This document shows, in pieces, positions 63,301 to 64,000 of a stretch of DNA of 64,000 bases. The notes beneath the pieces were generated by a model, which was not told the origin of the DNA, made no database searches, and worked only from the letters and a program-made list of their open reading frames with translations. The translations under genes and the position numbers were made by a program. This DNA comes from Microstegium vimineum (taxonomy: Eukaryota; Streptophyta; Magnoliopsida; Poales; Poaceae). Numbering within the stretch: position 1 is the first letter of the stretch; every line of letters begins with the position of its first letter. The stretch is from positions 55,338,748-55,402,747 of the forward strand of contig CM039132.1 of NCBI GenBank assembly GCA_022036555.1, given 5' to 3'.

Positions 63301-64000
63301 CTGCAAAAGGACAAATTCTCAGAACAATTTCTGAATGAAGTAAGCATTCTATCAGGGCTACGACACAGAAATGTAATGAAATTAGAAGGGTACTGCTTCC
63401 ACAGTCAAGGGACAATGCTTTGCTATGAATATCTTCCTGATGGTACTCTCCAGGACCGTCTTCAAGGTATGCATATATGCTAATTTACATTAATGAACAG
63501 TTAGGTTGATCAAACATAAAACAATAATTTTGTTTCCAGATCAAACATAAATAAGCCCAATAAAATTTGTCTTCTCTCGCTAGATCAAGTATTGTTTCCA
63601 GTTTATATACTTTGGGGATTATTTCTATCTCTGAATTACTTTCACAAGACAAATATATTAGCCACTTATAAATTAATATCATGGATTTACATACTAGCAT
63701 GTATTGATGTTCTACATTAGCATGATATGAAACCCTTAAATATTTATTAATTTCAATCAATTATATAGAAAATGTATCATTTTTTTATTGATGCAATGCT
63801 TATTAATTCCATGACTAATGGTTGCAGCCGACAAGTATCCAAAGCTCACATGGAACGAACGCTACAACATAATCCTAGGTATTTGCAGAGGTCTTCAATA
63901 CCTCCATGATGAATGCCCAGATAGCGTCCGTATCGTCCATATGGACTTGAAAGCAGACAACATACTGATTCAAATCGATGCGAATGGGGTACTGATCCCG
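42160..64000 (+). CDS. Tandem kinase-like protein gene, seven exons seen, 3' end beyond window
   Basis: Exons 42160-42339, 45124-45355, 61895-62119, 62230-62374, 62472-62888, 63262-63466 and 63828-64000 encode two protein-kinase domains in series. Donor-acceptor pairs are GT-AG and phases agree at every junction except exon 3/4. Domain 1 (exons 1-5) runs from YEFRELEKATDKF to CIELALDCVEKYAVFKPTV, the last kinase helix, but has lost key residues. Domain 2 (exon 5 onward) begins YRYDELVRATDNFSS with a full glycine loop. No signal peptide or membrane segment is seen in exon 1, so a cytoplasmic protein is likely. Known tandem-kinase proteins of wheat and barley give disease resistance; any such role here is only inference. 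Intron 2 is about 16.5 kb and holds a whole Gypsy element. Confidence 0.75.
43185..43284. repeat. Diverged copy of the GGCCCACTCCAACC repeat
   Basis: TCTCGCATTGGGCCAATTCG and GGCCCACTCCAACC recur at about 44229 and 44345. This is the left remnant of a small tandem array into which the Mutator-like element inserted. Confidence 0.6.
43285..44209. mobile_element. Mutator-like element with ~240-base inverted arms
   Basis: The left end CCGTCTTTTTTACTTTTTG and the right end are perfect reverse complements over at least 23 bases, and the arms continue to match for about 240 bases (43285 to about 43532; about 43965 to 44209). AAAGAAAAAG flanks both sides (43275-43284 and 44210-44219), a 10-base target duplication typical of Mutator-like elements. 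The arms are rich in CTCGGCGCC/GGCGCCGAG words. There is no transposase, so it is non-autonomous. It lies in intron 1 of the kinase gene. ORFs inside the arms (for example 43154-43558) are chance frames. Confidence 0.85.
44220..44416. repeat. Direct tandem repeat, two ~87-base copies plus partial
   Basis: AATTCGTGCAACTTG...CCACCAGCGTGGATCCGG...GTCTGGAAAGAAAAAGCAC occurs twice in a row. The diverged copy left of the Mutator-like element ends in the same AAAGAAAAAG that became the target duplication. Confidence 0.75.
44417..45123. other. Rest of intron 1, AT-rich
   Basis: Contains AGATTCGAACTAG near 44441 (tRNA-like B box on the minus strand, no clear A box) and AT-rich AAATAAATAAA tracts. No ORF. 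Ends at the acceptor TATGATAG|GG. Confidence 0.5.
45124..45355 (+). CDS. Tandem-kinase exon 2: beta-3 to hinge of domain 1
   Basis: Continues exon 1 in phase 0 with GKLHGRKDIAVVTLTREGKL. The usual invariant lysine of V-A-V-K is not present in IAVVTL. HEEFVKAVSTLRHKNLLKL is the alpha-C/beta-4 segment, and DGYCIDEQGSFLCYEYQ the beta-5/hinge. Ends CAACAGGAGCAAG|GTGTGC with one overhanging base (phase 1). A run of about 15 C residues follows at 45371-45386 in the intron. Confidence 0.75.
45387..47500. other. Intron 2, left part: degraded CACTA pieces, MITE-like and GC-rich patches
   Basis: 45760-46050 has inverted AAGCTGCTT/AAGCAGC words like a hAT-type MITE. 46250-46440 has repeated CACTGTCGG/AACCGGCACTGAT words, remnants of CACTA subterminal repeats. 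46726-46760 is a CT then T microsatellite. 46890-47040 is GC-rich with GGCCCAT-type motifs but no coding evidence. Confidence 0.5.
47501..48748 (+). mobile_element. LINE-type retroelement insertion, RT missing
   Basis: The 3' end ATGCGTAAACCTTTTGCGTA forms a small hairpin and is followed by TTCGAG and ten A residues (ending about 48750), as in grass L1-type LINEs. AAAAACCTGAA occurs just left of it (about 47490-47500) and after the A tail, a plausible target duplication. The body is GC-rich and codes for an N-terminal-like protein without a reverse transcriptase, so it is a deleted or non-autonomous copy. Confidence 0.6.
47532..48559 (+). pseudogene. LINE-associated gag-like protein, one frame change
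   Basis: Two plus-strand frames, 47532-47930 and 47885-48559, join by a shift near 47885-47930. The second contains a Ser/Pro-rich region, then SRRIAAQPLSRIPISKRGEV, LVMRRMEFTDEQSM, KEAYDRVFRDNP and AMQRIFPELLG. I recall this order (S-R-R-x-A, then L-M-R-R, then A-Y-D...F) from short proteins next to LINE elements in grasses. A nucleic-acid-binding role is guessed from the basic segment. Ends with TGA at 48557-48559. Confidence 0.45.
48750..49155. repeat. Short repeat CGTAATCACTCCTCAAAAACCTGA, several copies
   Basis: Variants lie at 47479, 48757 and 48876, each near AGGTTAC and a TATTTTGC/GATATTGC word. This is a diverged minisatellite of about 100 bases that the LINE inserted into. The remainder to 49155 shows nothing. 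Confidence 0.5.
49156..49577. mobile_element. Small non-autonomous CACTA element, degraded
   Basis: Left AACTAGTAGAAAATATAC and right CTTTGCTAGTG are a poor inverted pair of CACTAGTAG type. Between them GGACTAAAGG, CCGGACTAAAGG and inverted TTAGTCTC/TTAGTCTTAG words recur, as in CACTA subterminal regions. Confidence 0.5.
49756..61711 (-). mobile_element. Gypsy-2: chromovirus-like Ty3/Gypsy element inside kinase intron 2
   Basis: Flanked by CATAC on both sides (49751-49755 and 61712-61716), a clean target duplication. Minus-strand order: 5' LTR 58113-61711, primer site, extra ORF, gag, pol and 3' LTR 49756-52073. Its proteins and LTR ends match Gypsy-1, so they belong to one family or to sister families. 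Stops, a protease deletion and a short duplication in RT inactivate it. It lies antisense to the host gene. Confidence 0.93.

Overview
This window is repeat-dense nuclear DNA from a plant, almost certainly a grass. The evidence is an LTR-retrotransposon set typical of Poaceae, CACTA ends with CACTGCCGG-type subterminal repeats, Stowaway MITEs, and a split-exon kinase gene with GT-AG introns. A panicoid grass is my best guess; the sequence alone does not settle the genus. No bacterial-style operons, CRISPR arrays or intact tRNA/rRNA genes are seen.

Layout. 1-1890 is the gag start and 5' LTR of a minus-strand Sirevirus-like Copia element that continues off the left edge. 1896-6208 holds one full and one cut copy of a ~2.2 kb tandem unit carrying a large palindrome and a CACTA right end. 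6209-20154 is a plus-strand chromovirus-like Gypsy element (Gypsy-1) with a 5' extra ORF, a gag split by a Copia solo LTR, a decayed pol, and a 3' LTR holding another solo LTR. 20155-21668 is a third tandem-unit fragment. 21669-38213 is a second Sirevirus-like Copia on the minus strand with target duplication GACGT. Its 3' LTR is broken by a minus-strand Tat-lineage Gypsy (22291 to about 30090), and a 100-N gap lies in its pol. 38219-39077 is a fourth tandem-unit fragment, followed by an A-tailed retroelement, MITEs and a CACTA fragment.

From 42160 to the right edge runs the only convincing host gene: a plus-strand kinase gene whose exons encode two kinase-like domains in series, the first degenerate and the second with better-kept motifs. 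It looks like a plant tandem-kinase protein. Its first intron holds a Mutator-like element with long inverted arms. Its second intron is about 16.5 kb and holds a LINE-type insertion, CACTA remnants and a whole minus-strand Gypsy element (Gypsy-2, 49756-61711, target duplication CATAC) related to Gypsy-1. A Stowaway MITE sits a few bases after the donor of a later intron.

The stretch from about 22.7 kb to the N gap reads like unpolished sequence: homopolymers are stretched or collapsed and reading frames break everywhere, so boundaries there are approximate. Gypsy-1 and Gypsy-2 are too broken to act alone. All premature stops and frame breaks are described as found.
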